This document shows, piece by piece, positions 35,759 through 44,511 of a DNA stretch of 64,000 nucleotides (its first letter is position 1; every line of letters begins with the position of its first letter). The notes beneath the pieces were generated by a model, which worked only from the letters and a program-made list of their open reading frames with translations, did not search any database and had not been told where the DNA came from. A program made the position numbers and the translations under genes. The stretch comes from Clostridium beijerinckii HUN142 (GTDB lineage: Bacteria; Bacillota; Clostridia; Clostridiales; Clostridiaceae): positions 124,001-188,000 of the forward strand of contig NZ_JHXK01000009.1 of assembly GCF_000621745.1 (NCBI RefSeq), given 5' to 3'.

Positions 35759-36349
35759 TCATATTTCAAATCCAGTCTTATCTTCTTCTGTAATTTCTCT
35801 AATTACTTTACATGGTACACCGGCAGCAATTACATTTGCTGGAATGCTTTTTGTAACTACACTACCTGATCCTATAATTGTATTATCTCCAATTGTGACC
35901 CCTTGATTTATATTAACTCCTGCTCCAATCCATACATTATTGCCTATGTTTACAGGTTTTGCATAGCAGCCCCCTGCTACTCGTTCTTTTGCATACGTTG
36001 CATGATTAGATGTATAAATTCCAACTCTTGGACCAAATAAAACATTGTCACCTATGTTTATCCCTCCACCATCTAACATTACGCAATCGAAATTGGCATA
36101 AAAATTATCTCCGATTGTAATATTAAAACCAAATTCACATCTAAATGTTGGTTCAAAGTGAACTCCTCTTCCAATACCTTTCAGTAACTTCTTTAATATT
36201 TCTTCTCTCTCATGTTGAGGTTTACCAAAACTATCATTATATTCATTTGTAAGAAATACTGTTTTTTCTCTTGCCTGAACCAATTCTGTTGTCAAATCAT
36301 TGTACATTTTACCAGATAAAATTAATTGTTTCTGTTCTTCCAAATTCAT
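35759..36349 (-). CDS. Sugar O-acetyltransferase (maltose acetyltransferase / LacA type)
   Basis: A 196-aa left-handed beta-helix acetyltransferase that transfers acetyl from acetyl-CoA to a sugar hydroxyl. An N-terminal Mac domain (MNLEEQKQLILSGKMYNDL) is followed by hexapeptide repeats (ITIGDNFYANFDCVMLDGGG, NIGDNVWIGAGVNI, VTIGDNTIIGSGSVVTKSIP). The catalytic His is in SNHATYAKER. ATG 36349 with GGAGGG 5 nt upstream is chosen over an upstream TTG frame. Family members probably detoxify excess sugars. Confidence 0.9.
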   Translation of the reverse strand: MNLEEQKQLILSGKMYNDLTTELVQAREKTVFLTNEYNDSFGKPQHEREEILKKLLKGIGRGVHFEPTFRCEFGFNITIGDNFYANFDCVMLDGGGINIGDNVLFGPRVGIYTSNHATYAKERVAGGCYAKPVNIGNNVWIGAGVNINQGVTIGDNTIIGSGSVVTKSIPANVIAAGVPCKVIREITEEDKTGFEI

Positions 36350-36466
36350 AATACCCTCCAACCATACTTTAGGATTTTTAACACGATTATATAAATAATC
36401 TTTGTTTGCCAACTCATTACCATCATAATCAAATTATAACATATATTGTTTATTTTTTACCATTTC

Positions 36467-36550
36467 TTGACCTTAATAATAAATTTGAGCTATACTAATT
36501 ATGCAAAATAGATTGGTGGTAGCTACGGCTGCTGCCTTTTTATTTCTTTA
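36467..36550 (+). ncRNA. Promoter running straight into a terminator, possible tiny RNA
   Basis: TTGACC (36467-36472), an 18-nt spacer and TATACT (36491-36496) make a good promoter. About 10 nt beyond the predicted start lies GGTGGTAGC-TACG-GCTGCTGCC (about 36515-36536), a 9-bp stem (three G-U pairs) with a UACG loop, followed by TTTTTATTTC. The predicted transcript is only about 40 nt. This may be a tiny RNA or an attenuator whose downstream gene has been lost. Nothing else is seen in 36350-36711 apart from the hairpin at 36620. Confidence 0.45.
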
Positions 36551-36619
36551 TTATTCATGTGTATATTATTTTAAAATTATGTTAATAATTAAAATACGTT
36601 TCCTATTTCCAATAAATAT

Positions 36620-36668
36620 AGAGATAGCTTATTATCATTCACATGATTTTCTGCTATCTCTTATTTTT
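36620..36668. terminator. AGAGATAG-family hairpin
   Basis: AGAGATAGC pairs with GCTATCTC around a 25-nt loop, followed by TTATTTTTG. Same stem as at 30347 and 62619. It lies downstream of the promoter/terminator pair at 36467. Confidence 0.65.
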
Positions 36669-36711
36669 GTTATTTAGTAAATTTACTAAACAATAAATAT
36701 TCTTTTAACAA

Positions 36712-36999
36712 CTAACGACAATTAATATTTCTTACACAATCCAAAGCTTTTTGCTTTGTGTTTTCGCATGCTTCCTTTGCTCCCTGCTCGTATCCTTTAC
36801 AGTATCCTTCTTCACGTCCAGCTTCCACGCCATCACAATACCCTTTATTTTGTCCTTGATTATACGCATCTTCCAATGCATCTCTTCCAGGATAATCCAT
36901 TCTTGGACAACACTCAGCATCTTCACTAAGGGTTCCTTCACAATTAATAGTATACATGATTCCAAGATCATCACAATCACAGCATTTTTTGTTACTCAT
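36712..36999 (-). CDS. Cys-rich protein with GX3 (Yae1-like) repeats
   Basis: A 95-aa soluble protein. The N-terminal half is Cys-rich (NKKCCDCDDLG, then EDAECCPRMDYPG). The C-terminal half has regularly spaced glycines (YNQGQNKGYCDGVEAGREEG, YCKGYEQGAKEACE), the deca-GX3 pattern seen in Yae1-type helical proteins. The cysteines inside the GX3 part could bind metal or crosslink. There is a perfect GGAGGAG site. Function unknown. A spore-coat or metal-binding role is only a guess from the composition. Confidence 0.65.
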   Translation of the reverse strand: MSNKKCCDCDDLGIMYTINCEGTLSEDAECCPRMDYPGRDALEDAYNQGQNKGYCDGVEAGREEGYCKGYEQGAKEACENTKQKALDCVRNINCR

Positions 37000-37428
37000 C
37001 TTTTTCTCCTCCGTAGCAAATAATAAATTTAAACATTTATATTTAATAATGCAAATTCATTTTTATATTTTTTTCATAGCGCACTTCATACTATCATTAA
37101 GTTATAGTACATAAGAATCTCTTTACAATTTCATAATATGTATTAGTTTAAGATTTGCCATAAAAGAAATAAGGATAATATTAATTTTCTTATTCATTTT
37201 TATCACATTTTCATTGCCGGATAATATACTAATAGAGTGGATATATTTTCATTATTTAATTCTTGATTTCATACTAATGATATACTACAACTGTGTGTTT
37301 CCTAAAAAGCAAAAGCAGTAGTTAGGTCACTCCTTTCTACTGCTTTATTAAGTTTAATCCCAAGAAATACTATATAAAAACATAAAAATAAGCAGTAGTC
37401 AGATTTCTCCTTTCTACCGCTCATTATA
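37000..37428. other. Intergenic region with two tandem GCAGTAGT hairpins
   Basis: Two minus-strand terminators of the same family stand 40 nt apart. At 37311-37347 AAAAGCAGTAG pairs with CTACTGCTTT. At 37391-37421 AGCAGTAGT pairs with CTACCGCT. The latter sits directly after the aldo/keto reductase stop. No reading frame was seen. Confidence 0.65.
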
Positions 37429-38271
37429 TTAGAATTCCTCGTAAACTCTAGGGTCTTGATTAGTTGTACGACCATCTCCACGAGAAAGTCCAGAAATGAT
37501 TCTCATTTCATCTTCTGATAATTCAAAATCAAAAATATTTAGATTATCTAATTGATGCTCTTTTGATGATGCTTTCGGAAGTGGAATAGCTCCTAATTGT
37601 ACATGCCAACGTAAAATTACTTGTGAAATAGATTTTTTATGCGCTTCAGCAATTCCAGCAATTTTCTCGTCTTTTAACATACTATTACCTCTTCCAAGAG
37701 GACTCCAAGATTCTGTAACTATACCATGTTCTTTATTACAAGCACGTTGTTCTTCTTGATTAAAATAAGGATGAAGCTCAATTTGATTAATACTAGGAGT
37801 TACTCCAGTTTCCTTTATTAAAGTTATTAAATGTTCAGGCATGAAATTGCAAACACCTATTGATCTAATTAAACCTCTTTTCTTTAATTCAATCATTGCC
37901 TGCCAAGCTTCAACATATAAATTAATTCTTGGATTAGGCCAATGAATAAGATATAAATCATAATAATCTAATCCAGCTCTAAATAATGATTCTTCAACTG
38001 TATTAATAGCTTCTTTATATGAGTGATGACGACCAGGCAATTTAGAAGTAATTATAAGTTTTTCTCTTGAAACAGAGCTTTTCCTTACCGCTTCACCAAC
38101 TGCACCTTCATTTTCATAATTAAATGCCGAATCAATTAATCTGTACCCTAAATCAATTGCTTCTTTAATCCTATTAGCTCCGTCTATACCATTTAAGGTA
38201 TATGTTCCAAAACCAATGCTTGGCACTTTAAGTCCATCATTTAATAAATATTCTGTAATGTTCTCTACCAT
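37429..38271 (-). CDS. Aldo/keto reductase
   Basis: NADPH-dependent reductase of carbonyls, 280 aa, (beta/alpha)8 barrel. Family signatures are GFGTYTLNG, YRLIDSAFNYENEGAVG (catalytic Asp and Tyr), IITSKLPG (Lys), YDLYLIHWP (His), and the NADP-binding PLPKASSKEHQLDNLNIFDF. It is probably a 2,5-diketogluconate reductase-like broad-range aldehyde or ketone reductase. Single gene with AAAGGAG. Confidence 0.9.
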   Translation of the reverse strand: MVENITEYLLNDGLKVPSIGFGTYTLNGIDGANRIKEAIDLGYRLIDSAFNYENEGAVGEAVRKSSVSREKLIITSKLPGRHHSYKEAINTVEESLFRAGLDYYDLYLIHWPNPRINLYVEAWQAMIELKKRGLIRSIGVCNFMPEHLITLIKETGVTPSINQIELHPYFNQEEQRACNKEHGIVTESWSPLGRGNSMLKDEKIAGIAEAHKKSISQVILRWHVQLGAIPLPKASSKEHQLDNLNIFDFELSEDEMRIISGLSRGDGRTTNQDPRVYEEF

Positions 38272-38467
38272 AAATTATCAATCTCCTTTAAGTTTCCAAT
38301 ATTCTCATAAAATTTAATAACAGCTTTTATTGTATCTTTATTTTAACGTTTACTTTATTATAGCATATCTTTGCTTTCTTACAAAAAAATGGAGAGCATA
38401 AGATTATTTTCATGCCCTTAAAACTATTTTATATTAAGATATCCTCTGATAAAATATCTTTATCTAA

Positions 38468-38662
38468 TTATCTCCATATCAAGCGTAATACTTTACAAGC
38501 ACAGAACGCAATAAATCCTGCTATAATTGATACAATTATAACCTTAAAAACATTACCGCTTAATCCAATTTTGTCAGTTAAGGAAAAACCTATTCCTGAG
38601 CCAAAAAAGCCACCAATAGCCCCTCCTATTCCTCCAATAGATCGTTCTCTTCCTTCTTTCAA
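38468..38662 (-). CDS. Glycine-rich membrane peptide
   Basis: A 64-aa protein with a glycine-zipper-like stretch (IGGIGGAIGGFFGSGIGF) followed by one hydrophobic helix (about 38-58). The only in-frame start is TTG, very close to a GGAG, so translation is uncertain. Similar small glycine-zipper proteins insert into membranes. No function assigned. On the minus strand it is followed by a hairpin/T-run (38390-38415) resembling that after the lysozyme gene at 41700. Confidence 0.45.
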   Translation of the reverse strand: MKEGRERSIGGIGGAIGGFFGSGIGFSLTDKIGLSGNVFKVIIVSIIAGFIAFCACKVLRLIWR

Positions 38663-38901
38663 ACTCCATCATCTCTTTCTATATTAGTTAAATCAATGTA
38701 ATAATTATAATACTTATGTTCTTTTTACGATTGAATCACTTTAATTTACTATTAGTTCTATATAATAGCAACTGTAAAATCTTGTCTCTCCAATAGCATA
38801 AAGAATAGTTATTCTTTTTATCTTATTAAATAATATTCTTTTAAACATATTCTTCTGCTTAATCTTAGTATTATAAGAACGTTTCATAGATTATTCTCGT
38901 T

Positions 38902-39519
38902 TTATGTAATATTGATTGATAAATTTTTGAACTCTTGAATAAGTTTTTTATAATTTCTTTTTTCATGGTCAAAATAAATAATATTCATTCCCATGCTCTT
39001 AGGAACAATAAGATTCTTTTCTTGATTATCAATGAATACACATTCATCAGTATTCACATTCAATTCTCCTATAGCTTTTACAAAAATTTCATTACAGTCT
39101 TTTCCTGAACCAATTTCTGCTGAAACAGTGATTGAATCAAATATTTTATTCCAATCATAGTATTTAACAATGTCATCTATACGATCTTTCTTGTTGTCAG
39201 TAACCATAGCAATTTTATAATTTTGCTGTTTCAGTTCATCTATAAATGCTATCATTTGCATATCTATCGGGGTATTTATAAAGGACTCATATAATATATT
39301 TATATCAATTTTAGAATTTAGTCCTTTGCATAATTTTTCCCAGATGTCTTCATGACTAATTTTTCCGTATAAAAGATCATCATTATATTTATAATACTCT
39401 TTTTCAAATATTTCTATATCTAAGCCAGTTTTCTTGCAAATGTAATTACATATCGATAGTGAGCCAGTTGCATCAGTCGTTAGTACACCATCAAAATCAA
39501 ATAATATTGCTTTAATCAT
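38902..39519 (-). CDS. HAD-family hydrolase (phosphatase-like)
   Basis: A 205-aa haloacid dehalogenase-like phosphohydrolase. Motif I is DFDGVLTTD (in IKAILFDFDGVL), with V in place of the usual T after G. A helical cap follows (GLDIEIFEKEYYKYNDDLL), motif II is in MVTDNKKDRI, motif III at the K of GSGKDCNEIF and motif IV is CVFIDNQEKN. The start at 39519 has GGAAG 10 nt upstream. The substrate is unknown. Confidence 0.85.
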   Translation of the reverse strand: MIKAILFDFDGVLTTDATGSLSICNYICKKTGLDIEIFEKEYYKYNDDLLYGKISHEDIWEKLCKGLNSKIDINILYESFINTPIDMQMIAFIDELKQQNYKIAMVTDNKKDRIDDIVKYYDWNKIFDSITVSAEIGSGKDCNEIFVKAIGELNVNTDECVFIDNQEKNLIVPKSMGMNIIYFDHEKRNYKKLIQEFKNLSINIT

Positions 39520-39624
39520 AAACTCACTTCCTATTATATAAATAATCATTGTTTTATCATAATTCACATTGGTGTGCAGCATTTATAAACTTGAATCGGT
39601 ACACCCCTTAGTAATATATTAAAT

Positions 39625-40098
39625 TCATTTATTTATAATAATCTTCATATTATCTTTTAAATTAGTTTTATCTACTTGAACTAACATAACCCATTTCCAT
39701 ATACCATCAAATCCCTCTATGCCATCAACTTGTGCAACTGACGATGGTTTCAAGTTTACTGTTAAAGTATCATTGCCTACATTTATACTTTCAACACTAT
39801 ACCCTTGTACTGAACTAGTTTGGGAAGGTATTTGTAAGTATAATATTGCCATTTCTTTATCAGGTGATTTCATTGGAATTTCTCTTGGTGTAAAATAGTT
39901 ATCTTTAAACATTTGAAACTCTTCATTAGTCAACATTAGAATCGTATCTTTCTGAATAGCTTGTTCTTCATCAGTTTTACTAAACCCAATTACATTAGAA
40001 TAAAATTCTTTAAATGCAACATTTTTATTGGTTGAGCATGCAATCAAAAATTGAAACATAATTATTGTAGTAATGATTAAAAGAAAGACTCTTTTCAT
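39625..40098 (-). CDS. Lipoprotein of unknown function
   Basis: A 157-aa predicted lipoprotein with lipobox FLIAC near residue 21. The mature domain (VAFKEFYSNVIGFSKTDEEQ, later QVDGIEGFDGIWKWVMLVQV) has no family I can name. RBS AGGAGG-like (GAGGGGAGG). It follows the YcxB-like gene on the same strand by about 45 nt, so both may be one operon. Confidence 0.65.
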   Translation of the reverse strand: MKRVFLLIITTIIMFQFLIACSTNKNVAFKEFYSNVIGFSKTDEEQAIQKDTILMLTNEEFQMFKDNYFTPREIPMKSPDKEMAILYLQIPSQTSSVQGYSVESINVGNDTLTVNLKPSSVAQVDGIEGFDGIWKWVMLVQVDKTNLKDNMKIIINK

Positions 40099-40143
40099 AT
40101 TATACCTCCCCTCAAAATTTAAATGGTTTTATAAAATTTAAAA

Positions 40144-40677
40144 CTAAACAGAATCAGGATAACTATATTTTAATTCTAAATTTGTATTATTAATAATAGT
40201 ATCTAAAAACAGCTTCTTATCTTCCATTGAAGAAAGCGACGATAGAGGTATTACTAAACTTTCACCATTTATTGTAGGTATAAAAATATATTCTTCTAAT
40301 AAATACAGACCTTTTATAGAATTCCAATTATGAATTTTCTCTGAAAATTTAGTATTAGTATTTATTCCTTTTTCTATAAGCTTTAAATGTTTTGCTTCAA
40401 ATGTATCTGTTAATTTATCTGTTCCATATATTCTTAGAAGTTTTCTTCTTAATGATCTGTCAAATATCTTTTTTCTAGAAAAGAAGAATATAATGTACAT
40501 AATAATAACAGTTTCAATATATAAAATACTTCCAAGTAAAAGTATCAATCCAAGCAGTATAAAAGAAACAAATCCAACATATACACGAATTTGTTTTTTA
40601 TAAGTTTTTGTGTTAACAATATACTTCATATTAAAAGCTATTAATTCATCCCTTGAAATTTTAAACTCTATCTCCAT
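40144..40677 (-). CDS. YcxB-like membrane protein
   Basis: A 177-aa protein. An N-terminal MEIEFKISRDELIAFNMKYI precedes two close transmembrane helices (about 35-75) and a C-terminal domain with IHNWNSIKGLYLLEEYIFIP and VIPLSSLSSMEDKKLF, the usual pattern of YcxB-like proteins. The function of the family is unknown. ATG 40677 with TAGGAGG is chosen over an in-frame start 45 nt upstream without RBS. Probably co-transcribed with the following lipoprotein gene. Confidence 0.75.
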   Translation of the reverse strand: MEIEFKISRDELIAFNMKYIVNTKTYKKQIRVYVGFVSFILLGLILLLGSILYIETVIIMYIIFFFSRKKIFDRSLRRKLLRIYGTDKLTDTFEAKHLKLIEKGINTNTKFSEKIHNWNSIKGLYLLEEYIFIPTINGESLVIPLSSLSSMEDKKLFLDTIINNTNLELKYSYPDSV

Positions 40678-40923
40678 AATACCTCCTATTTTGTGGCTTA
40701 TTCTAATCTTAAAGAGAAGCATTTATTGCTACTATTTAAAAACATGTTGATATCTAAGCAACTACAAACTTTTCTTCATTTTTATATATGTTGTTTTACC
40801 GTATTTCCCACTTAATATTGATATTATAAAAATATCACTTGCACAAAATACATTAGCAATATATCATCTCAATTTTCATTAAGTGCACATTTTAAGAAGA
40901 TTGTGCAACAAATTTATTGTATA

Positions 40924-41517
40924 TCATGCATATTTTATTGGATTATATTTGTCAGCATATTCTTCTTTTGCTTTTTGTGTATATTTCAAAATAAAATCAG
41001 ATTTAGCATCTGTATAACCATCCCTATCATGCTCATATCTTTCTTTCAGCCCCAACTTTAGTTTTTCATATTCCTTCGCAACTTCTTTATGTTCTATAAG
41101 GTAATCTCTAAAATATAATTCATTCCAATTACCATAGTAGCGAACATGTAAATGATATACTTTTTCTGCAAATCCTTGTTTTGTATATCCTTTATTAAAT
41201 GACATTTTCATGAAAGGTTTATTTTCAGATGACATTAATAACCAACCATTATGTAGTAGAATATTTTTTAATTGTTCAATATCTGTTTCGGTATTTATTT
41301 CTAATAAAATATCTACTGTTGGCTTAGCAATCAAGCCTTTAACCGCTGTACTTCCTATGTGATTAATACGCAGAATATTTTTCTTATCAATACAATTTAA
41401 AAGTCTTTGTTTTTCAATTTCATACCAATCTTTATAATCTGTATTATGCTCTTTTAAGATGATAGGAAACAACTCCCATAGTTCTTCAAGTGTCATTTCT
41501 GACAATTCTTTTTCCAT
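40924..41517 (-). CDS. GrpB-family nucleotidyltransferase-like protein
   Basis: A 197-aa protein of the GrpB/UPF0157 group of the nucleotidyltransferase superfamily. Landmarks are INHIGSTAVKGLIAKPTVDI (fold motif with the G-S-T-A-V and D-I-L carboxylate), HLHVRYYGNWNELYFRDYL and KLGLKERYEHDRDGYTDAKS. Activity is not established for the family. Start at 41517 behind GGAGG. Confidence 0.85.
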   Translation of the reverse strand: MEKELSEMTLEELWELFPIILKEHNTDYKDWYEIEKQRLLNCIDKKNILRINHIGSTAVKGLIAKPTVDILLEINTETDIEQLKNILLHNGWLLMSSENKPFMKMSFNKGYTKQGFAEKVYHLHVRYYGNWNELYFRDYLIEHKEVAKEYEKLKLGLKERYEHDRDGYTDAKSDFILKYTQKAKEEYADKYNPIKYA

Positions 41518-41735
41518 ATAAGTACCTCCACTCAAGAAAATATAAAGAATATTTTCTTCACAACAATTTACTATTCCGAACCAAATTCCTGTTCCATATA
41601 ATGATTATTATAACATATATTTCAAAACACCACATAAGCTGATCATATAACGACTCTCTACAATTCTTTTACTAAGGACATATCAGAAAAGCACAAAAAA
41701 ATAGAGGACACAAGATTACTCTCATGCCCTTTAAA

Positions 41736-42521
41736 CTATTTTATATCACAAAACCAACTTCCTAACGTATCTTTTAATTCTAAACATTTGCTCATAGGCA
41801 AATTTTGAGTTTCAACCCAGATTCCATTTTCATTTGAATTAGCATAGATACGAATATCTTCAAAATATTCTTGCACATATCCCATGTCAACTCCAGCAAA
41901 ACTTCCATCACCTCTATATCCAATTGGAAGATAATTGATTCTTACATATCCATTAGTTTTATTTATTATTCCATCATTAAACTCATTCATATCACAATCA
42001 GTATCTATACCATTTACGCATCCTGTTTCAGAATATTGGTGCCCTACTCTATTAGTAAAGAAATTAGACTTTAATTTCCATGGAGTATTATTATAATTTG
42101 CCTCCCACAGTGGATAACCAGCAATTTTGTCATCCAAATTATCTATAAAACTAGTATAAGTATAAATACCAATTTGCATATTTGATATCTCTTTAAATTT
42201 AGCAATAAATCTTAATATAAAGTCAATTAATCCATCAAAATTACTTTCTATATCTAACATTGGAATTAGATCATTTGCTTTATCCTTTATAGCATTATAA
42301 AAACTATTAGCCTGAGTTTCTGGCTCACTAGTCCCAACCAGGAAATGATAAAATCCCGTTTTTAATCCTTCGCAATGTGCATTGGAATAATTAGCCTCTA
42401 AACAGCGATCTTTGAATGTTGTGCCTTCTGTAGCTTTAATGTAAACAGCTTCTATTCCTGAATCTTTCACCTGTCCAAAATTTATGCTTCCATTATGATT
42501 ACTTACGTCTATACCTTTCAT
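41736..42521 (-). CDS. GH25 lysozyme-like muramidase
   Basis: A 261-aa glycoside hydrolase family 25 protein that cleaves the MurNAc-GlcNAc bond of peptidoglycan. Catalytic-region motifs are GIDVSNHNG (D5), YIKATEGTTF (E32), and MLDIESN (D90, E92). The barrel ends near 190 with GIDTDCDMNEF. The last 65 residues (GDGSFAGVDMGYVQEYFEDI and onward) form an unrecognised tail, perhaps wall binding. There is no signal peptide, so release could need a holin or lysis. The frame is open 81 codons further upstream, but the AAAGGATGG site and the barrel start favour 42521. Confidence 0.85.
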   Translation of the reverse strand: MKGIDVSNHNGSINFGQVKDSGIEAVYIKATEGTTFKDRCLEANYSNAHCEGLKTGFYHFLVGTSEPETQANSFYNAIKDKANDLIPMLDIESNFDGLIDFILRFIAKFKEISNMQIGIYTYTSFIDNLDDKIAGYPLWEANYNNTPWKLKSNFFTNRVGHQYSETGCVNGIDTDCDMNEFNDGIINKTNGYVRINYLPIGYRGDGSFAGVDMGYVQEYFEDIRIYANSNENGIWVETQNLPMSKCLELKDTLGSWFCDIK

Positions 42522-42860
42522 ATATACCATCCTTTCTACTACACCTCTTTTATTAGTTATTTTTATATAATAAAAACACCTACTTTTTGATATGCTCCCT
42601 TTATAATAGTCAGTTAAAATAATAAACTTGACAGTATGAAGGGATAATATCATTTCCGTAAGTGTTTTTAGTTCATCTACTATTATAGATGATTTCAATA
42701 CTAATTTTTGATAGATATTATTTAGGATTTCTAAAATTTTTCTATTAATTTTATTTTGCTCCAAGTGAATAATTTATTTATTTAATGCTGTTTATCTATG
42801 AATTGTTTTACTGATATAATTCTAATGATATCTTTAAAGTAACAATAATTTTTAACTTTT
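42522..42860. other. Divergent region upstream of lysozyme and sigma genes
   Basis: The frame of the lysozyme gene stays open to about 42764 but shows no family resemblance there. No other structure was noted before the sigma promoter at 42861. Confidence 0.35.
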
Positions 42861-42888
42861 TGTAACGAAATCTTTTTTTAATAGTCAT
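42861..42888 (+). promoter_or_regulatory. Possible autoregulated ECF sigma promoter
   Basis: TGTAAC (42861-42866) followed after 16 nt by AGTCAT (42883-42888) resembles ECF -35 (AAC core) and -10 (CGTC-like) elements, about 75 nt before the sigma gene. Tentative. Confidence 0.35.
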
Positions 42889-42962
42889 ATATATAAATAC
42901 TAAAAATTCACCTAAATCTTTGAATAATCATTTTAAGATTTATATTGTAAAAGGGGAGGCAG

Positions 42963-43463
42963 ATGGAAAAAACTGATTTTGAAATAATATATGAATTATA
43001 TGTTAAGAATGTATTTAAGTTCTTACTAAAATTAACTAAAGACTATGATTTAGCAGAAGATTTAACGCAAGAGACTTTTGTAAAGGCATTTAATAAAATT
43101 GAAAGTTTTAAAGGAAAAAGTAAATTGATTGTTTGGCTGTGTCAAATAGGAAAAAACTTATATTTCGACTATTTAAAAAAGACATCTAAAATAGTTGATA
43201 TTGAAAACATACAAGAAATGGAGTTTAATACAGAAAATCTTTTAGAAGATGATTTTGTTAAAAAAGACGAATTAAGTTATATTTTAAAAATAGTTATGCA
43301 AATGTGTGATCCTTACAAAACCGTATTCTTTAATAGAACATATTTAGAATTAAGTTATAAAGAGATAGGTAAAAAATATGAAAAAAATGAAACTTGGGCA
43401 AGAGTTACATTTCATCGTGCAAAACTAATGTTACAAAAAAGCCTAAAGGAGATGAAAATATGA
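42963..43463 (+). CDS. ECF-type RNA polymerase sigma factor
   Basis: A 166-aa sigma-70 family protein. Region 2 is FEIIYELYVKNVFKFLLKLT with DLAEDLTQETFVKAF and LIVWLCQIGKNLYFDYLKK; region 4 is LSYKEIGKKYEKNETWARVTFHRAK. RBS GGGGAGG. Its stop overlaps the start of the zinc-finger anti-sigma gene (ATGA), the standard sigma/anti-sigma pair. This kind of pair responds to envelope or antibiotic stress in clostridia (family knowledge). Confidence 0.92.
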   Translation: MEKTDFEIIYELYVKNVFKFLLKLTKDYDLAEDLTQETFVKAFNKIESFKGKSKLIVWLCQIGKNLYFDYLKKTSKIVDIENIQEMEFNTENLLEDDFVKKDELSYILKIVMQMCDPYKTVFFNRTYLELSYKEIGKKYEKNETWARVTFHRAKLMLQKSLKEMKI

Positions 43464-44395
43464 AATGTGAAGTAATTATGGACTTGTTACCTGCATACAT
43501 CGATAATACATGCAGTCCCGAAAGCAAACTTCTTGTAGAAGAGCATTTACATGATTGTGCACAGTGTAGCAAACTTTTTAAAGAGGCTACAGAAAATGTT
43601 GAGGTTAAAAGTTATGATGATAGTGACACTTATGCTAATCTCCAAGAGAAAGATTTATTACTGAATGCTAAAAAGAATATACGATTTGAGACCATAAAAA
43701 AAATATTTAAAGTTATATATACTGTTATTATTGGTCTTAATATATTAGGGATAATTGCTGGATATCTTTCTATTAAAATAGGTTATGATTTAGAATATCC
43801 AAGATTCTATTTTGGAAGTTTAGGAATTAAAACATATAGTATCTTATTTATTATGTTTATGCTTCCTTTATTTTGCAGTATCTTAGGAGAAATTATTTTA
43901 AGTAAAATGAATTACATTAAATCATACGGATGGAAAATTACTTTAAATGTTTTAGCGTTATTAATTTCTATCATGTTAAGTTTGGCTAGTGGATTTATGT
44001 TAGTTTTTGTAACTCCTCCATTAGATTCATTTACAAATTCACCTAATAATTACTTACATGTTGGTAATGATATGCGTAAATATGAAGCCATTTATAAGAA
44101 TTTTTTCCCTGAAAAAGTGCCAGATGATGCTGAAAATATCGACTATTCCTACAGAAAATATAACGGTTTATTTGAAACAACAAGTAAGATTTCAGCTTCT
44201 TGGTCATTGCCAGAAGAATCTTATGAATACTATAAACAAATAATTGAAAAAAATTCAACAATGAATGAAATTGAAACTAATAAATATGAAATATATTTGT
44301 CTGGCTACACTTATCCACCTAACTTAAAATTAAATTTTGAATTTAATGATGAGAAAAAAGAACTAAAATATACTGCAATAATTGAAAAGAAGTAA
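43460..44395 (+). CDS. Zinc-finger (ZAS) membrane anti-sigma factor
   Basis: A 311-aa protein. The N-terminal zf-HC2 domain has MKCEVIMDLLPAYIDNTCSP and HLHDCAQCSKLF, the H-x3-C-x2-C zinc site of ZAS anti-sigma factors. Three transmembrane helices follow (about 82-105, 128-150, 165-190), then an extracytoplasmic C-terminal domain of about 115 aa (YLHVGNDMRKYEAIYKNFFP). It holds the upstream sigma factor inactive until a signal arrives. Start at 43460, behind AAAGGAG. Confidence 0.88.
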   Translation: MKCEVIMDLLPAYIDNTCSPESKLLVEEHLHDCAQCSKLFKEATENVEVKSYDDSDTYANLQEKDLLLNAKKNIRFETIKKIFKVIYTVIIGLNILGIIAGYLSIKIGYDLEYPRFYFGSLGIKTYSILFIMFMLPLFCSILGEIILSKMNYIKSYGWKITLNVLALLISIMLSLASGFMLVFVTPPLDSFTNSPNNYLHVGNDMRKYEAIYKNFFPEKVPDDAENIDYSYRKYNGLFETTSKISASWSLPEESYEYYKQIIEKNSTMNEIETNKYEIYLSGYTYPPNLKLNFEFNDEKKELKYTAIIEKK

Positions 44396-44455
44396 TAAGC
44401 TTATCATTAATAGTTAGTTTAGGAAATAAGATCTTTGAAAAATCAAAGTTTTTAT

Positions 44456-44492
44456 AAAAAAAGGAATGTATATATTTAGCTACATTCCCTTT
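44456..44492. terminator. Bidirectional terminator
   Basis: AAAAAGGAATGTA pairs with TACATTCCCTTTT. It closes the sigma/anti-sigma operon (+) and the phage remnant unit (-). Confidence 0.85.
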
Positions 44493-44511
44493 TACATCCC
44501 TTTTGAAGTTT

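Noticed and set aside
36501-36680. Hydrophobic peptide (MQNRLVVATAAAFLFLYYSC) as type I toxin
   Set aside because: Its start lies at the predicted transcription start with no RBS, and the frame runs through a terminator hairpin; a non-coding explanation fits better.
36732-36980. Alternative 82-codon frame inside the Cys-rich GX3 gene
   Set aside because: The accepted frame has a perfect RBS and a regular repeat; the other is its shadow.
42522-42764. N-terminal extension of the GH25 lysozyme by 81 codons
   Set aside because: The extension has no domain likeness and a good RBS plus the barrel start lie at 42521.
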